Origin: Eurosta solidaginis
Taxonomy: Eukaryota; Arthropoda; Insecta; Diptera; Tephritidae
Assembly (NCBI RefSeq): GCF_040869045.1
Contig: NC_090319.1
Location: 177,480,645-177,544,644, forward strand
Reading direction: 5' to 3'
Length of the DNA stretch: 64,000 nucleotides
A program made the position numbers and the translations under genes. Below the pieces are notes generated by a model. That model was given only the letters and a program-made list of their open reading frames with translations, had not been told where the DNA came from and made no database searches. Below, one piece after another: positions 10,771-21,864 of this stretch (positions within the stretch are counted from its first letter, which is position 1; each line of letters begins with the position of its first letter).

Positions 10771-13645
10771 TGTACATACGGGCCCCTATACTTTTGAACG
10801 AGTTTCTTATTAGTTCCTACCGTGGTATCCACGTGCCTAGTGACTACAAAATCTCCCGGAACACTGTGTTTCAAAAAATATTGGTAATTATACTCTTGAG
10901 AACTTTCTATATTCCTAAGTGCCTTTTGCCCATTTACCTCATGGTCTCTAGTGGTTTCATCCACTAGTTTGTCTTCCATAGATTCGGTAAATTCATCCAC
11001 GATACTTTGATTTACCCCAAAGAGTACAACGCTACGCGAGTTTTTCATAGTAATATGTTGTTTAGAGCATATTATATTAGAGGCAACTTGGCAGTCCAGT
11101 CGGAGTGTTCCACGAACTCAGTAAGTTTACTCAACCTCGTCTTGAGGACACGATTTACTCTCTCGACCTGTCCATTTGACTGCGGTGATGCTACTGCGAC
11201 CTTCTTTTCGATAAGTAGTCTCTAAACTCGAGGGACGTAAAGCAAGTTCCGCGGTCAGTTATGATACGTCTGGGGCGGCTATAGTAAGAAAAATATTTAT
11301 CTAGTGAGCAGCACACTTCTTTTGTACTCGTGGAATTAACCGGATATAATTCTACAAATTTTGTGAATGTGTCAATCACGACTAAAATATGTTTGCGTTT
11401 GGATTAAAGCGCTGGCAAGGGACCAAAGTGATCTAAGTGAATGGTGTCAAATGGTATTGGTGATTTAGGAATACGAAACATGTTATGTTCATTGGAACGA
11501 GCTGGGGCAGAGTACACAATACACTTAAGACAATTCTTAATGAACCGGTCAACTTTATCCCTCATACTTTCAAACCAATAAGTCTTGCGTATTTGATTAT
11601 AGCATTTCTCTGTTCCTAAATGGCCAAATTTCTCGTGAGTTGTGCGGATTACATTTTTTTCCATCTCTGAAAGTATACAAAGCATAATCTTCTCGCCAAT
11701 TCTCCTACACACTAAACTGACCACTAGTTCATACCTTATGAATTCCTCTTTCGCCAGTTTGGTCATGAGCTCCCTAAATTTCTCGTCTCGGTTCTGACCA
11801 ATTGGATCTGAACATCCAGATCATCCAAGTCTACAGCGGCCACTAACTCACTTTCCACTTCGTCAGACCAGGGTTGCGAATCTACAAGTTGAGAATACTG
11901 ACGACTGCTAATACTGCTTTTATCGGATTTTGAAGTGAAATTTATGGAACCGTATTCCCTTTCCAACAACAGACTCCGGCTAAACGCGTCTACATGGCCC
12001 AGATTAGCTCCAACCCGATGCTGAATAGAATAATCAAAATTTTCCAGCTCCAATTCCCACCTAGCTATTCTTGGATTGATCTGTTTCTTATTTAGGGTCA
12101 TAGTGAGTGAGTTACAATCTGTTATGATTTTAAATGGCACACCTTCTAAATATATTCTAAATCTGCGGAGAGCATATATGATCGATAGGGTTTCTAGCTC
12201 AAAGCTATGATATCTAGACTCAGCTGGTGTCGTTGTTTTGGAAAAGTACGCAATTGGATGAAATTTCCCAATTTCCTGCTTTTGTAGAAGCACAGAACCA
12301 AAGCCCTGACTGCTTGCATCGCAATGAAGTTGTGTTTGACGTTTGCGATCATATATTGCTAACAGCGGGTAACTTACTAAAATATTGCGTAATTCCTCGA
12401 ATGCATTGAAACATTCCCTTGAAAATCTAAACCCAGTATCTTTGCGTAGTAAATCTAAGAACGGCTTAGCGATTTTAGAAAAAGAAGGGAAACATTTTCG
12501 AAAATAAGAAAAGAAACCAATACAAGAGCGGAGCTCTTTATGATTCTTTGGGACTGGGTACTTCCCAATTGCCTTAATATGGATCCTCGAAGGCTGTATT
12601 CCTGAAGGAATGACTTGATAACCCAAATACTCAATGATGTTGTAGCAAAACTTGCACTTCCTAAGCTTAAGTTACAAATTTTTTTCATAAGTGCTCCTAA
12701 GCACTTTACGTAGGATCTTAAAATGATATTCAAGGTCATTTGACGCTATTAATATGTCATCAATATACACAATGATTTCTTTTGCATCAATTAGGTCTCG
12801 GAAGATGTTATAGACAAATCTCTGAAAATTAGCCGGTGCATTCTTTAACCCGAATGGTACTCGAATTGCCCATGTGGTGTGACAAAAGATGTTAATGGAA
12901 TAGATCCCTCATCCATTGCTAACTGATTGAACCCATCTTTCAAGTCCAAGAGAGTGAACCACTTTTTCCCCGATATATAATCTATACAATCGTCTATTAG
13001 GGGCAATGGAAAATTGTCGCGTACTGTTTTCTTATTCCAAGCTCTGTAATCGATGCACATACGAGTTTCGCCACTCTTTTTTTTACCAGGACAATCGCAG
13101 AAGCATAAGGGGAGTTACTAGGTCGTATAATTTCGCGTTTGATTAAATCATCAGTGATCATATGTACCTCTTCCCTATCCTTAAACGGTAATCGTCTTGG
13201 CAAAGAATAGAAAGGTATATCATCCGTTATTCGTAGTGTAGTTTTATAGTCATACGGTTTTTTTCAATTGATGTAGGCGATAAATATTCACTAGACAACA
13301 CTTCCATTACTACCCCTCTTTCTCGTTTAGCCAAACTCGGCCCTATATCTATTTCCGACTGAAAAACACTTTCATCTATTGCTTCTATCTCTTTCACAGC
13401 TGAATCAAACAGATCCGTCATATCATAAGGGTAATTACCCATTTCTTTTGAGTCCTGCTTTCAGCATCTGTCATATACTTCACTTAATGTAGGCTTATTA
13501 CCGTCTAATTTAACACTTAAGTCACCATCAACAAATTTATTAATAATCGAATCAGATATATATTTTTTCGGATCTTCTTTATTTAATTCAGTATTTCAAG
13601 AAGGTACCTTTTCTTTTACGTTTTTATTAAATTCATTTTATATTT
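10771..13645 (-). pseudogene. gypsy pol remnant of copy A (RT-RNase H-integrase)
   Basis: Read right to left. The RT start includes the ASAIVLVKK and LPLIDDCIDY motifs (about 12845-13200). The YIDD box lies in VYIDDILIAS (about 12750-12780). The RT connection includes YLGYQVIPSGIQ (about 12600). RNase H has LHCDASSQGFGSVL, TDCNSL and HVDAFSRS (about 11980-12360). The integrase zinc finger has HEKFGHLGTEK and NCLKC (about 11500-11650), and the catalytic core has ITDRGTCF (about 11250). The C-terminal part continues to about 10780. Frameshifts separate at least six pieces, so no polyprotein can be made. A roughly 13-bp gap after NAPANFQRF-equivalent sequence is shared with copy B. The HHCC spacing and GTEKCYNQIRKTYWF fit the mdg1/mdg3 group; mdg3 is my preference from memory of the family. 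Confidence 0.85.
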
Positions 13646-13649
13646 CATT

Positions 13650-14744
13650 TTATTGTATTAAGTGAATGTTAAATTTTTGCAAAAAATCTCGACCAAGAAT
13701 TAATGGAAAAGTTAAAGTTTCATCTGGAACTATTATTACATTAATATTTCCAATTAATTTACGAAAATAAATTGCACACAATGCTGTGCCAAAAGAATAT
13801 ATCCTTCTTTTACCAACGCCAACGAATTGTCTATGCTTTGCCCGAAATGACAGCTTAACAAATTTTTCAGCAACTGATATTTGCATAAGGCTAACGGCTG
13901 CAACTTGAGATGTTTGGGTTTTCTTCTTTGGGCAATTGCGATGCATATGTCCTAGTTGGTGGCAAATAAAACATGACCTGGCTGGGCGATGCGGCTTTGC
14001 GCAGGCACTCTGAGAATGCCCAAATCGCGAGCAGTTGAAACAACGTACAGTGGAAAGATCTTCAGTAGTGTTTGCCTTTACTGCGGTATTTGATACCTCT
14101 GTGCTCAATGGTTTGCGCACACCAACGCTGTGACGACGTTGCTCGTAACGTTCCATTCGGCGTATGAGTTGATTATATTGTTGCTGCTGTCTGGGATACC
14201 GTCCACTATAATGTCTACCAACTCCTGCTCCATTATCTCCGATTGGGCAGCGATAGATTGCATTGCGACCACATAACTGACACACGATCTGACGGTTTTA
14301 GTTTGCGTAACCGTAGATGGCGATAGCTCTCCTGTCTAGAGCAATTACGGCGGAACATTGCGCATAACAAAAGCTTCAACGTGGAGTATTCCGTTAGGCC
14401 TTGGTTCAAAACGAATTCTTTCGCTGTCCCAGTCATGCATCGGCGCAATGCTAGGCATTTATGTCTTTTATTGTAGTTGTTAGCATCAGCATAGTCTTCA
14501 AACTGTAAAAATCACCGATTTATATCGCAGTGATTGTCGCCACTAAACTTCGGGACTGCAGCATCAAGTTCGTCGAAATGGATGTAATTTCCTATGCACA
14601 CGACCGGGCCAGACTCCAATTGCTGGACTACACCTTGGAGCTCCATTACTTCTTTATGTAGCTTCAATAATCTTAACTGCTCTTCAAGGTGGTTTATTTC
14701 TCCACTTGATGGTGTGGTTTCAAGGCCAACAGTTACACTAGTTA
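13650..14744 (-). pseudogene. gypsy gag and protease remnant of copy A
   Basis: The gag N-terminal coiled coil (EINHLEEQLRLLKLRKE type, about 14600-14720) is followed by the capsid segment with CMTGTAKEFVLNQGL (about 14400). Two CCHC knuckles follow, CFNCSRFGHSQSAC and CFICHQLGHMHRNC (about 13930-14050). The protease keeps its C-terminal half (ILGRDFLQKFNIHL). The catalytic DSGS found in copy C is gone: about 120 bp are deleted between GCATAAGGCTAA and CGGCTGCAACT (about 13892). The same deletion exists in copy B. The first part of gag is cut off by satellite at 14744. The stop between gag blocks near 14240 shows further decay. Confidence 0.85.
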
Positions 14745-16600
14745 TTTTATTATTTCGGGATCATTTGGGGTATCTTCCGTCATCATTTCTGGATGGTTTT
14801 CGGGATCCGTCCTGGATCCCATCGGGGTCATTTCGGGATTTTTTCTCGACTAATACGGGATCATTTGGGGACCCTTTCTGCATCATTTCTGGATGGTTTT
14901 CGGGATCCGTCAGGTCATTTAGGGCATATTAGGGCGTCATTTGAAGATTTTTCCGGCATCATTTCTGTATAGTTTTCTGGATCGGTCCGGCGTCCCGACG
15001 GGGTCATTTCGAGACCATTTCTGGATCGTTTGAGGTACCTACCGCCATAATTTCTGGATGGTTTTCGGTATCCGTCCGGGATTCCGTCGGGGTCATTTCA
15101 AGACTTTTTCGGGATCATTTGGGATCCCTTTCAGCATCATTTCTGGATGGTTTTCGGGATCTGTCCGGGATCCCGTCAGGGTCATTTCGGGACTATTAGG
15201 TGATCATTTGAGGCCCTTTCCGGCATCATTTCTGGATGGTTTTCGGCATCCGTTCGGCATCCCGTCGGGGTCATTGCAGGACTTTTTCGGAACCTTTGGG
15301 GTACCTTCCTTCATCATTTCTATATGGTTTTGGGGATCCGTCCGGGAACCCGTCGTGGTCATTTCGGGACTTTTCGCGACTAACACGGGATCATTTGGGG
15401 ACCTTTCGGCATCATTTCTGGATGGTTTTAAGGATCCGTCCGCGATCCCGTCAGCGTCATTTCAGGACTATTAGGGGATCATTTGGGGACATCTCCGGCA
15501 TCATTTCTGGACAGTTTTCGGGATCCGTCGGTGTAATTTCGGGACTATTTCGGGATCATTTCTAGATGGTTTTCGGTGTCCGTTCGGGATCCCGTCAGGG
15601 TCATTTCGGGACTTTTTTGGGACTAATACGGGATCATTTGGGTAGCCTTTCGGCATCATTTCTGGATGGTTTACGGGATCCGTACGGGCTCCCATCACGG
15701 AAATTTCGGGATTATTTCTGGATGGTTTACGGGATCCGTACACGGTTTACGGGATCACGTCAGGGTTATTTCAGGACTTTTTCGGGGCTAATACGGGATC
15801 ATTTGGGGACCCTTCCGGCATCACATCTGGATGCATTTTGGGATCTGTACGGGGAAACATCAGGATAATTTCGGGACTTTTTCGCGACTATTTCGGGATC
15901 ATTTGGGGACCCTTTAGGGGTCATTTCTTTACTTTTTCTGTATTATTTCGGGATCATTTGGGGACCCTTCCATCATCAATTCTTGATGGTTTGCCGGATC
16001 CATGAGGGCCATTTCGGGACCATGTTGGGATCATTTGGGGACCCTTCCGAAACCATTTGTGGATCCGTCCGGGATGCCGTAGGAGTCATTTCGAGATTTT
16101 GTTTGTTACTTTTTCGGGATAGTTTTGGGACCCTTCCGGGATCATTTCTGGATATGTGCGGGATCCCATCGGGGTCATTTGCGCACTATTTCCGGACTTT
16201 GGGACCCTTCCAAAATCATTTCTGTATGGTTTTCGCGATCCGTCGTGGATCCCTCGGGGTCATTTCGGAACTTTTTCTGGACTTTGCCGGGATAATTTAG
16301 GAACCCTTTCTGGACGGTTCTTGAGATCCGTCCGGTAGCCCGTAAGGGTCATTTCGGAACTTTTTCAGGACTATTTCGGGATCATTTTGGTACCCTTCAG
16401 GGATAATTTCTGTGTGATTATCTGGATAAGTCTAGAATCGTGTCGTTGTCATTTGGTGTTTTTTGGGACTATTCCGGGAACTTTTGGAGACCCTTCCGGG
16501 GCAATTATGGATGGTTTTCGGGATTCATCTGCGATAGCGTCGGGTCATTTCGTGGCTTCTTCTGGATAATTTCGGGATCATTTGGGGATCCTATTAGGTT
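14745..16600. repeat. satellite array right of copy A
   Basis: Joined directly to gag of copy A. Most of it is regular 100-bp monomers. Past about 15900 the monomers are more diverged and merge into the 3' part of Helitron-like unit 4. Confidence 0.9.
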
Positions 16601-16723
16601 ATCAGCTCATTTAGTTATTTTTTACTCAATTACAAAAATTAAAATGCATTAGACATAAAAAAAATGTTTAAACAGATAACTTGATAAGCAGGCTAACGTA
16701 AATATATATTTCATTTTTCTCCT

Positions 16724-16751
16724 TGCGGACGGGGCCGCATGTAAAGGCTAG
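16724..16751 (+). other. Helitron-like 3' terminus: hairpin plus CTAG
   Basis: The best preserved of the six 3' ends. TGCGG (16724-16728) and CCGCA (16735-16739) pair around a six-base loop. CTAG follows eight bases later (16748-16751), with T as the next base. In Helitrons such a hairpin just inside CTRR ends the transferred strand. The other five ends have a changed arm (CCGCG) and a four-pair stem. Confidence 0.6.
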
Positions 16752-18009
16752 TATATATTATAAATGGTAAAGTTTGGGTGTTTGGCTGTTTGGATGTTTG
16801 TCCAGACGTTTGTCTTTGTGACTCAATCACGCAAGAGCGGCTGGACGGATTTCGATGAAATTTGGCACACATATAGCCAATAGTGTAGAAAGATCTACTA
16901 TCTATATTTTTTTGGAAAGGGGGGGAGATCCCTGCCCCCTAGGGACTGTTATAATTTAATTATTGTATTTTTTCGTCTTTGTGACTGAATTACGCCAGAA
17001 CGGCTACACGGATTTTGATGAAGTTTGGGACAGAGACAATAGTCTACTAGCGAAATTTTTTTCGAACATGGAAAGGGGGGGTTGTTATTTTTAATATAAT
17101 TATACATTATAACTTTACCCTTTACTGACCTTCACCAATATTACAACTCAATAGGTCATTAGCAGTGACACCCTCCGTCTCCCCCCTCCCCCCACACTCC
17201 CATCCTCTGGTTTAAAATCTATAATTTGTATAAAAATATTCTCCTAAATCAATAATTTTTGGTATCTGGCTCATACAGATCGAGATCTAAACAATTTTGG
17301 AAAAACGATCGGTGGTGCTCTCCGTCTCCTCACGCCATCCGCCCTCCATCAACTGTTTTTATTGGCACGCTGTTATTAGCTTTACCTGTATGTTTCTTTG
17401 TAACTTTTCATTCGCTCCACTCCAACGCGCCTGCTGCCTTATTAACATGGTTTTACAGTTAGCTTCACCTTATTTGTTATCCCGTTAGGGTTATATCGAG
17501 ACCCTTCCGGGATCATTTCTGGATGGTTTTCGGGATCCGTCCGGGATCCCGCCGGGGTCATTACGGGACTTTTTCGGGACTATTTCGGGATCATTTTGGG
17601 ACCCTTCCGGGATAATTTCTGTATAGTTTTCGGGATCCCGTCGGGGTTATTTTAGGACATTTTCGGGACTATTCCGGGATCATTTCGGAACTATTTCGCG
17701 ATCATTTGGGGACCCTTCCGGGATTCATTTCTGAATCAGAACGGTATCCCATCGGGGTAATTTCGGGACTTTTTGGGGACTATTTCAGGATCATTTTGGG
17801 ACACTTCCAGGATAATTTGTGGATTGTTTTCGGTTCCGTCCGGGATCCCGTCATTGGAACTATTTCGGGACTATTTTTTTACTCTATTAAAACATAAAAT
17901 ACATTAGACAGAAAAAAAATTTTAAAGAGATAACTTGATAAGCAGGCTAACGTGAACAGCACATATATTTAACTTTCTCCTTGCGGACGGGACCGCGGGT
18001 AAAGGCTAG
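16752..18009 (+). mobile_element. Helitron-like unit 5, short form (1,258 bp)
   Basis: Begins TATATATTATAAATGG right after CTAG and ends CTAG at 18006-18009. The 5' half is diverged from the other units and seems closer to the ancestral state. The two subterminal repeats are clearest here (about 16815-16912 and 16977-17060), both with TTTGTGACT, an ACGGATTT-like core and a CAATAGT block. Its 3' portion, from about 17710, is nearly identical to the end of unit 2. The unit is therefore a mosaic: an old 5' half joined to a young 3' half, consistent with recombination inside the satellite. Confidence 0.6.
17490..17872. repeat. satellite array in unit 5
   Basis: Only about four monomers. The switch from diverged to near-identical sequence, compared with unit 2, happens near 17700-17720. 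This is a likely crossover point. Confidence 0.85.
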
Positions 18010-18510
18010 TCTAATCTAATCTAATATCTAATATATATTATAAATTTATAATATATATTAGATGGGAAAGTTTGGATGTTTGGATATTTGGATGTTTGGA
18101 TGTTTTTCCAGACGTTTGTTTTTGTGACTCAATCACGCTAGAACGGCTTAACCGACTTGGATGAAATTTGGAACACATATAGCCAATAGTCTAGAAGGAT
18201 CTACTAGCTATATTTTTTTGAAAAGGGGAGATGTCCCCGCCCCCTAGGAACTGTTATAATTTAATTATTGTATTTTTTCGTCTTTGTGACCGACTGATGA
18301 AATTTGGGACACAGGCAATAGTCTACTAGCGAAATTTTTTTCGATCATGGAAAGGGGGTGGGGGTCCCACAACCCCTTCGAACAATTACTTTTTAATAAT
18401 TTTTACACATTATAACTTTACTTATACTGGCCTTCACCAATATTACAGACTCAATGGGTCAAATAAGTCGAGGGTTTACAAAGTGAGCAGAGACAACCTG
18501 CGGCCCCTCT

Positions 18511-18528
18511 CCCCCCCCCCCCCCCCCC
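18511..18528. repeat. poly-C tract of unit 6
   Basis: Eighteen consecutive C, the longest uninterrupted run in the window. Confidence 0.95.
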
Positions 18529-18829
18529 TTCTCTTTCCTCTGGCGTAAAATCTATAAATTGTTAAAACTCAATATAAATTTTCTCCAAAATCAATAGTTT
18601 TTGGTATCTGGCACATACAGATCCAGATCTAACCAACTTTGGACAAACGATCAGTGGTCCTCTCCTTCTCCTCCCGCCATCCACCCTCCTTCAATCGTTT
18701 TTATTAGCACGCTTTTATTAGCTTAGCTTTACCTGTATGTTCCTATGTAACTCTTCATTTGCTCCAACGCGCCTGCTGCCTTATTAACATAGTTTTATAA
18801 TTAGCTTCACCTTATTTGTAATCCCGTTA

Positions 18830-20925
18830 GGGTAATATCGAAACCCTTCCGGGATCATTTATGGATGGTTTCCGGGATCCGTCCGGGATCCTGCCGGAGT
18901 CATTTCGGGACATTTTCGGCCCTATTTCGGGATCATTTTGGAACCCTTCCGGGATCATTTCTGTATAATTTTCGGGATCATTTGAGTACCTTTGAGAGAT
19001 AAATTCTTGATGGTTTCCGGATCACTAGGGGACTTTTTCGGGGTCATTTTGGTTCCCTTCTGTAATCATTTGTGGATGGTTTTCGGGATCCGTCTGGGAT
19101 CCCGTTGGGGCCTTTTCGGGGCTATTTCGGGATCATTTGGGGTATCTTCCGTCATCATTTCTGGATGGTTTTCGGGATCCGTCCGGGATCCCGTCAGGTC
19201 ATTTCGGGAATATTAGGAGATCATTTGAGGACTTTTCAGGAATCATTTCTGTATAGTTTTCTGGCACGCTTTTATTAGCTTTACCTGTATGCTTCTTTGT
19301 AACTTTTCATTCGCTCCAACGCGCCTGCTGCCTTATTAACATGGTTTTACAGTTAGCTTCACCTAATTTGTAATCCCGTTAGGGTTATATCCAAACCCTT
19401 CCGGGATCATTTCTGGATGGTTTTCGGGATCCGTCCTGGCATCACGTGGGGGTGTTTTCGGAATCATTTGCGTACCTTCGAGAGATAAATTCTTGATTGT
19501 TTCCGGGATCCCGTTAGGGTAATTTCGGGACTTTTTCGGGACTATTTCGCGATCATTTGGGGACCCTTCCGGCATCATTTCTGGATGGGTTTTGGGATCC
19601 GTCCTGGCATCACGTGGTGTGTTTTCGGAATCATTTGCGTACCTTCGAGAGATAAATTCTTGATTGTTTCCGGGATCCCGTCAGGGTACTTTCGGGACTT
19701 TTTCGGGACTATTCCGGGGTAAATTGCGTACCCTTCAGGGATCAACTCTGGACGGTTTTCGGGATCCCGTCGAGGTCATTTCGTGACTTTTTCTGTATTA
19801 TTTCGTGATCATTTGAGGACCATTCCGGCATCATTTCTGGATGTTTTACGGGATCCGCCCGGTATCCCATCGGGGTAATTTCGGGACTTTTTCTGTACTA
19901 TTTCGGGGTCATTTGCGGATCCTTCAGAGATAAATTCTGGATGGTTTCGGGATCCCGTCGTGGTCATTTCGGGATTTTTTCGGGACTGTTTCGGTATCAA
20001 TTTGGCACCCTTTCGGTATCATTTCTGGATGACTTTCGGGATCCCGTCAGGGTAATTTCGGAACTTTTTTGGGATAATTTAGGGACACTTCAAGAATCAT
20101 TTCTGCATGGTTCTGGATCCCGTCAGGATCATTTCGGGAATTCGTTGGGATTATTTCGAGATCATTTCTGGATGGATTTCGGGATTCGTCGGGGATCCCG
20201 TCAGGGTAATTTCGGGACTATTTCGGGGTCATTTGGGGGCCCTTCAGACATAATTTTTTGATGGTCTTCGGGATCCCGTCGAGGTAATTTCGTGACTTTT
20301 TCTGTATTATTTCGGGATAATTTGAGGACCATTCAGGCACCATTTCTGGATGTTTTACGGGATCCGCCCGGGATCCCATCGGGGTAATTTCGGGACTTTT
20401 TCTGTACTATTTCGGGGCCATTTGCGGATCCTTCAGAGATCAATTCTGAATGGTTTCGGGAGCCGCCCGGGATCCCGTCGGGGTTATTTCTGGATTTTTT
20501 CGGGACTAATTCGCTATCATTTTGGGACCCTTCCGGAATTCATTTCTGAATCAGAACGGGATCCCATCGGGGTAATTTCGGGACTTTTTGGGGACTATTT
20601 CCGGATCATTTTGGGACATTTCCAGGATAATTTGTGTATTGTTTTCGGTTCCGTCCGGGATCCCGTCATTGGAACTATTTCGGGACTATTTCGAGATCAT
20701 TTGGGTTCCCCTTAGGGATCATTTCTGTGTGGTTCGCTGGATCGGTCTAGAATCATGCCGTTGTCATTCGGGGCTTTTCTGGGACTATTCCGGGACTTTT
20801 GGATATCCTTCCGGGAGCATTTCTGAATGGTTTTCGGGATCCGTCTCCGATACCGTCGGGGTTATTTTGTGGCTTTTTGTAGATAATTTCGGGATCATTT
20901 GGGGACCCTATCAGATTATCATCTC
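18830..20925. repeat. satellite array in unit 6
   Basis: The same monomer order as 313-2395 and 4965-7055, including the leader duplication at about 19262-19372. The monomers are homogenised between units as whole blocks, not one by one. Confidence 0.9.
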
Positions 20926-21071
20926 ATTTAGTTCTTTTTTTTACTCTATTAAAACATAAAATACATTAGACAGAAAAAAAATTTTAAAGAGATAACTTGA
21001 TAAGCAGGCTAACGTGAACAGCCCATATATTTAACTTTCTCCTTGCGGACGGGACCGCGGGTAAAGGCTAG

Positions 21072-21864
21072 TCTAATCTAATCTAATATATATTATAAAT
21101 GGGAAAGTTTGGATGTTTGGATATTTGGATGTTTGGATGTTTTTCCAGACGTTTGTTTTTGTGACTCAATCACGCTAGAACGGCTTAACCGACTTGGATG
21201 AAATTTGGAACACATATAGCCAATAGTCTAGAAGGATCTACTAGCTATATTTTTTTGAAAAGGGGAGATGTCCCCGCCCCCTAGGAACAGTTATAATTTA
21301 ATTATTGTATTTTGTCGTCTTTGTGACCGACTGATGAAATTTGGGACACAGGCAATAGTCTACTAGCGACATTTTTTTCGATCATGGAAAGGGGGGTGGG
21401 GGTCCCACGACCCCTTGGAACAATTACTTTTTAATAATTTTTACACATTATAACTTTACTTATACTGGCCTTCACCAATATTACAGACTCAATGGGTCAA
21501 ATAAGTCGAGGGTTTACAAAGTGAGCAGTGACAACCTGCGGCCCCTCTCCCCCCCCCCCCCCCCTTCTCTACTCTCTGGCGTAAACTCTATAAATTGTTA
21601 AAACTCAATATAAATTTTCTCCAAAATCAATAGTTTTTGGTATCTGGCACATACAGATCGAGATCTAACCAATTTTGGACAAACGATTAGTGGTCCTCTC
21701 CTTCTCCTCCCGCCATCCACCCTCCTTCAATCGTTTTTATTAGCACGCTTTTATTAGCTTAGCTTTACCTGTATGTTCCTATGTAACTCTTCATTTACTC
21801 CAACGCGCCTGCTGCCTTATTAACATAGTTTTATAATTAGCTTCACCTTATTTGTAATCCCGTT
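21072..21864 (+). mobile_element. Helitron-like unit 7, 5' part; matching 3' end not found in the window
   Basis: Follows the CTAG of unit 6 with TCTAATCTAATCTAATATAT. It contains both subterminal repeats, the G-rich block, poly-C (21549-21564) and the leader, then opens into the satellite at about 21865. Scanning the rest of the window I found no further GGCTAG terminus with the hairpin. Everything to the right may lie inside this unit, or its end may have been lost. Confidence 0.55.
21549..21564. repeat. poly-C tract of unit 7
   Basis: Sixteen consecutive C at the fixed position before the leader. Confidence 0.95.

Larger units (their letters stand above)
10771..14744 (-). mobile_element. 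Ty3/gypsy mdg3-like retrotransposon, copy A (degenerate)
   Basis: Minus-strand element with gag, CCHC, remnant protease, RT, RNase H and integrase in gypsy order, and no env. The 3' LTR is deleted. The 5' end is lost where gag (CTAGTTA, 14738-14744) is joined to satellite. It shares with copy B the LTR deletion, a deletion that removes the protease DSG, and a roughly 13-bp RT deletion. A and B therefore descend from one damaged ancestor. Confidence 0.85.
7211..16751 (+). mobile_element. Helitron-like unit 4, expanded, with retrotransposon copy A inside
   Basis: A normal 5' part (7211-7990, poly-C 7687-7700) and a normal 3' end (about 16605-16751, CTAG 16748-16751) bracket 8.6 kb of satellite. 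Retrotransposon copy A and its flank occupy 10441-14745. I read it as one unit whose internal tandem repeat grew and took in the retrotransposon locus. Alternatively, two units could have recombined within their satellites, which would leave the same ends. The 5' 800 bp is colinear with unit 2. Confidence 0.5.
18010..21071 (+). mobile_element. Helitron-like unit 6, long form (3,062 bp)
   Basis: Full-length duplicate of unit 3, from TCTAATCTAAT after CTAG to CTAG at 21068-21071. It has the same internal order (poly-C 18511-18528, leader, satellite with a leader duplication at about 19262-19372). Its last 2.56 kb shares private variants with 1-2556. Differences from unit 3 are scattered single bases and one- to three-base length changes, so the copies are young. 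Confidence 0.65.
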
